Shown here one piece after another: positions 26,205 to 28,483 of a stretch of 28,483 nt of DNA. Origin of the DNA: an uncultured Collinsella sp. (GTDB taxonomy: Bacteria > Actinomycetota > Coriobacteriia > Coriobacteriales > Coriobacteriaceae). Numbering within the stretch: the first letter of the stretch is position 1; each line of letters starts with the position of its first letter. The position numbers were made by a program, and so were the translations under genes. The DNA lies in the NCBI GenBank assembly GCA_900551975.1, contig URYA01000005.1, positions 1 through 28,483 of the forward strand, in the 5' to 3' direction. Under the pieces are notes generated by a model that saw only the letters and a program-made list of their open reading frames with translations, made no database searches and had not been told where the DNA came from.

Positions 26205-28100
26205 TTAAGCCGTATGCGCTTGCACAAGCGCCATCAGCTCATGCCAGGACCGGCGCTCGCGTAGGCGCTCGACCCCCTGGCGGTCCATAAAGATCTCGGC
26301 GAGCAGTGAGCTCAAGATCCGCGCCTCATCGCCGCCCGACCGGGCAAACGACACCATAAAGACGATATCGACCTCATGGCCGTATTCGTCCCAAAGAATG
26401 GGATGTTCGAGCAGGCCCACGGTAACAAAGGCCTCGGCGCTCAAGGGATGCATCCCATGGGGCATGGCTACCCCATTGCCAAACGAGGTGGCGCTCGCGC
26501 TCTCGCGCTCGGCGACCTCTTGGGCAAACTGGGCATCGACACGGCCGCTCTCGACGGCGCGCTCGGAGAGATATCGGAGAACGGCCTGCTTCGACGACGC
26601 CTCAACGCGGTTGAAGAACAGGGCACGGCTAAAGAAAGAGCTCACGGAGTCCGATTGCGCAGTGTCGTCGCTCAGCACCTTGCGGATAGCGTTGACATCG
26701 CTCGTCTCCAAGAAGAAATCGGCCTCGCGGACGGGCACGGGCAACTTGACGTTGAGCGGCACCGTTGTGAACACGTAGTCGATATGCGAAAAATCGAACG
26801 TTCCCACGCGGGCGACATCGCATGTCTCAATCGAATCGATATACATGCCAAACTGCTTGCGGTACTGGTGCTCGAGCATACGGGCGCTTCCCGCTCCCGA
26901 GGCGCACACGATCAGGATGCGTTTGCGACGCGGCTGGTCGGCTTGCTGCTCGAGGGCCAGGGCAAATGCCATGGCGATGTAGCCGAGCTCTTCATCAGAG
27001 GGCTGGCTGCCAAAATGACGCTCGAGTACCTGCGAGGTGCCAGCTGCCATCGAATAGGCCAACGGAAACCTCGTCTTGATATCGGACAGCATGGGGTTAT
27101 CCATATGCATGTGATATTCAAGGCGATAGCCCAGAGGGCCGATATGCCGAGCAAGGTTCATGCGAAGTTCAAGATCGCCGCTAAAGTCAAACCTAAACTC
27201 ATCGTTGACCGCACGTACCATCTCGGAAGCAATCTCCCACATCTCGTCCGAGATAACGGCAGAGCCCTTCTCGGGCACGCCCGTGCCCCTGCCGAGCAAA
27301 TGGATTGCGATAAAGGCAACCTCTTCTCGGGGCATGCTCACGCCCAGGGCATCCTTGATGTTTGCGGCAATCTGGAAAGCCGCGGCGTATTCGCGCGTTC
27401 CCTCCAGTTTTTGAACGTCCGATTCTGCAGCTGGGACATAGCAGCCCTGCTCGATGCGGCCAAGAGCAATGTAAAGATGCATGATGAGATTGCGGGATGC
27501 CAGCGAGCTCACCGTGACGGGCGAGGCCGTCAGAGCATCGTCCACACATGCGGCGATGGCCCGCAGGCGCTCGGCGAGCTTTGCATCGTCGGTGTCGGGC
27601 AACACGGGCCTCACCAGCGAGGCCAGGCACAGGCGCCGCTGCGACTCCCCGCCCGCAACGCGGATTCCGTAGCGTGGGCGCTTTTCGAGCGTTAAGTCAA
27701 ATTGGGCGAGTTTCTGCTCTACCAGACGCATGTCATTGGACAGAGTTCGCGCCGAAACGTAGAGTAAATCCGCATACTCCTCAATCGTCACCCACTGGGA
27801 CCGCATGAGGAGGTCGTTAAGAAGGAAGGACACACGGCCGTCGCGCGTATCAGGAATGCCCGGATGGGCCAGAGCCGCACCGTCTAGCAAGCGAGCAAGC
27901 TCATCTGCACGTGCAACATCGATACGATACTGCCCCTTGCTGCCAACGATGCGTGCAACCCCTGCAAGGTTGTCGTTTGCGCGATGGATATAGTTTCTCA
28001 CGGCGCGCTCGCTTACCTCGAGACGCTTGGCAAGTACCGCGACAGCGACAGGCTGAGCGTCCTCGATCATATTTACAAGCTGCTTGACGCGAGCATCCAT
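26205..28100 (-). CDS. PRD-containing transcriptional regulator with EIIB- and EIIA-like domains (LicR/ManR type)
   Basis: This 631-residue multi-domain regulator is controlled by PTS phosphorylation. Domains in order are an HTH (about 5-60), a second HTH (about 90-150), PRD1 (about 170-275, H208 and H267), PRD2 (about 285-390, H319), an EIIB-like domain with C399 (VCASGAGSAR) and an EIIA(Fru)-like domain with H548 (GNGVAMPHG). The second expected PRD2 histidine is missing, since the AMAFALALE segment has A378 there. It should activate the operon transcribed just after it when beta-glucosides are present. ATG at 28100 follows AAGGAGGAGG. It is a DNA-binding activator type, not a BglG RNA antiterminator, because two HTH domains replace the RNA-binding domain. 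Confidence 0.93.
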   Translation of the reverse strand: MDARVKQLVNMIEDAQPVAVAVLAKRLEVSERAVRNYIHRANDNLAGVARIVGSKGQYRIDVARADELARLLDGAALAHPGIPDTRDGRVSFLLNDLLMRSQWVTIEEYADLLYVSARTLSNDMRLVEQKLAQFDLTLEKRPRYGIRVAGGESQRRLCLASLVRPVLPDTDDAKLAERLRAIAACVDDALTASPVTVSSLASRNLIMHLYIALGRIEQGCYVPAAESDVQKLEGTREYAAAFQIAANIKDALGVSMPREEVAFIAIHLLGRGTGVPEKGSAVISDEMWEIASEMVRAVNDEFRFDFSGDLELRMNLARHIGPLGYRLEYHMHMDNPMLSDIKTRFPLAYSMAAGTSQVLERHFGSQPSDEELGYIAMAFALALEQQADQPRRKRILIVCASGAGSARMLEHQYRKQFGMYIDSIETCDVARVGTFDFSHIDYVFTTVPLNVKLPVPVREADFFLETSDVNAIRKVLSDDTAQSDSVSSFFSRALFFNRVEASSKQAVLRYLSERAVESGRVDAQFAQEVAERESASATSFGNGVAMPHGMHPLSAEAFVTVGLLEHPILWDEYGHEVDIVFMVSFARSGGDEARILSSLLAEIFMDRQGVERLRERRSWHELMALVQAHTA

Positions 28101-28250
28101 GTCCTCCTCCTTTCCCTGCGTCTAGTCTAACGCGGTAAAGAATGACACTCCACGTCGCGCTCGTTCCGCCAACTCGGAACAGGTTGCGGGGAGTCCAGCC
28201 GAACTTATAGGGAGCACGGAGAAAGGGCCCGAAAGCCATGTGCCGGTGTG
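28101..28250. other. Upstream region of the PRD regulator, no gene recognised
   Basis: A 6-bp inverted repeat GTTCCG-CCAACT-CGGAAC (28163-28180) is a possible operator. On the minus strand TAGACT near 28124-28129 could be a -10 box, without a good -35. The repeat cluster begins at about 28251. Confidence 0.35.
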
Positions 28251-28267
28251 AGATGCGCTTTCCGCAG

Positions 28268-28305
28268 TCATTGGGGACAGACTTAAATGAGTAGTCGTTG
28301 GGGAC
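28268..28305 (+). repeat. REP-like repeat unit 1, copy B
   Basis: The second copy of the 38-bp unit at 22162-22199, with two differences. It directly follows a degenerate GATGCGCTTTCCG repeat (28252-28264) and its end is shared with the long inverted repeat at 28292-28347. Confidence 0.85.
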
Positions 28306-28347
28306 GTTCTTGTTTGACTAGTCGTTTAAGAACGTCCCCAATGACTA
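28292..28347. repeat. Long inverted repeat with 20-bp arms
   Basis: The arms 28292-28311 and 28328-28347 are complementary at 19 of 20 positions, and the exception is a G-U pair. The 16-nt loop contains the palindrome GACTAGTC. A partial third copy of the left arm, inverted, is at 28403-28416 (GTCCCCAACGACTA), giving a nested arrangement. No U-tract follows, so it is not a simple terminator. Confidence 0.9.
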
Positions 28348-28402
28348 TTAAGGACTGTCCCAAGCTGCCGGCAGGAAAGGACCGTCCCCAAGTGCCGGGT
28401 TT
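28348..28402 (+). repeat. REP-like repeat unit 2, copy B
   Basis: The second copy of the 55-bp unit at 22457-22511, differing by one base. It directly abuts the long inverted repeat. The spacing and order of units differ between the two clusters, so they are not one simple duplicated block. Confidence 0.9.
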
Positions 28403-28425
28403 GTCCCCAACGACTAGGTGAATAG

Positions 28426-28459
28426 CAAAAGCCCCACAGCCGGAGCGGACTGCGGGGCT
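28426..28459 (-). terminator. Terminator for a minus-strand gene beyond the right edge
   Basis: A 10-bp stem AGCCCCGCAG/CTGTGGGGCT (28450-28459 with 28430-28439, one G-U pair) is followed by TTTTG on the minus strand. No coding sequence of that gene is visible in the last 24 bases. Confidence 0.85.
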
Positions 28460-28483
28460 CATGAAGAGAGGCTAGTTTGTGGG

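Noticed and set aside
26376..27695. Plus-strand open frame of 439 codons inside the PRD regulator gene
   Set aside because: It is antisense to a gene with well-placed catalytic residues in all domains; no start signal.

Overview
This window looks like a stretch of chromosome from a GC-rich, anaerobic Gram-positive gut-type bacterium. The best guess is a member of the Coriobacteriia close to Collinsella. That assignment is an inference from strong G/C bias at third codon positions, AAGGAGG-type ribosome binding sites, rubrerythrin, a cellobiose-type PTS, LytS/LytTR pairs and overall gene style; no 16S rRNA or other decisive marker is present. All but one of the 20 protein genes are on the minus strand, so the text follows that strand; the exception is the C39-like protein at 21149..22150.

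Left part (1..6100): the N-terminal 440 codons of mfd run off the left edge. Upstream of it lie nth (endonuclease III), an ABC exporter half-transporter, rmuC and a small one-helix membrane protein. mfd, nth and rmuC make this a DNA repair neighbourhood. Middle-left (6100..9700): rubrerythrin, an unusual MutY-like glycosylase without an Fe-S cluster motif and a cysteine-rich Rrf2 regulator form a likely oxidative-stress group with a candidate operator. A tRNA-Asp gene with its promoter and terminator and a YfcE-type phosphodiesterase follow.

Centre (9770..17820): two paralogous LytS-type histidine kinase plus LytTR response regulator pairs. One kinase overlaps a glycosyltransferase gene by ATGA. 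The other pair is followed by a zinc-phospholipase-C-like protein. A UMF1/Atg22-type MFS transporter lies between them. Next (17930..20800) are an amidohydrolase of the imidazolonepropionase/prolidase-like group and an APC amino-acid permease, probably an uptake-and-hydrolysis pair. The single plus-strand gene follows: a membrane-anchored C39-like papain-fold protein with a long polar, basic N-terminus.

Right part (22550..28100): a complete beta-glucoside operon in the order PRD regulator, IIA, IIB, IIC and 6-phospho-beta-glucosidase, closed by a strong terminator. Flanking it on both sides (22150..22550 and 28190..28420) are related REP-like repeat clusters rich in GGGGAC/GTCCCC, two of whose units are nearly identical 6 kb apart. 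A terminator at the right edge shows another minus-strand gene beyond the window.

The most interesting non-coding signals are the two repeat clusters, a strongly structured region downstream of rubrerythrin, a direct-repeat operator upstream of the Rrf2 gene, and intrinsic terminators placed only about 20-40 nt upstream of start codons at four loci.
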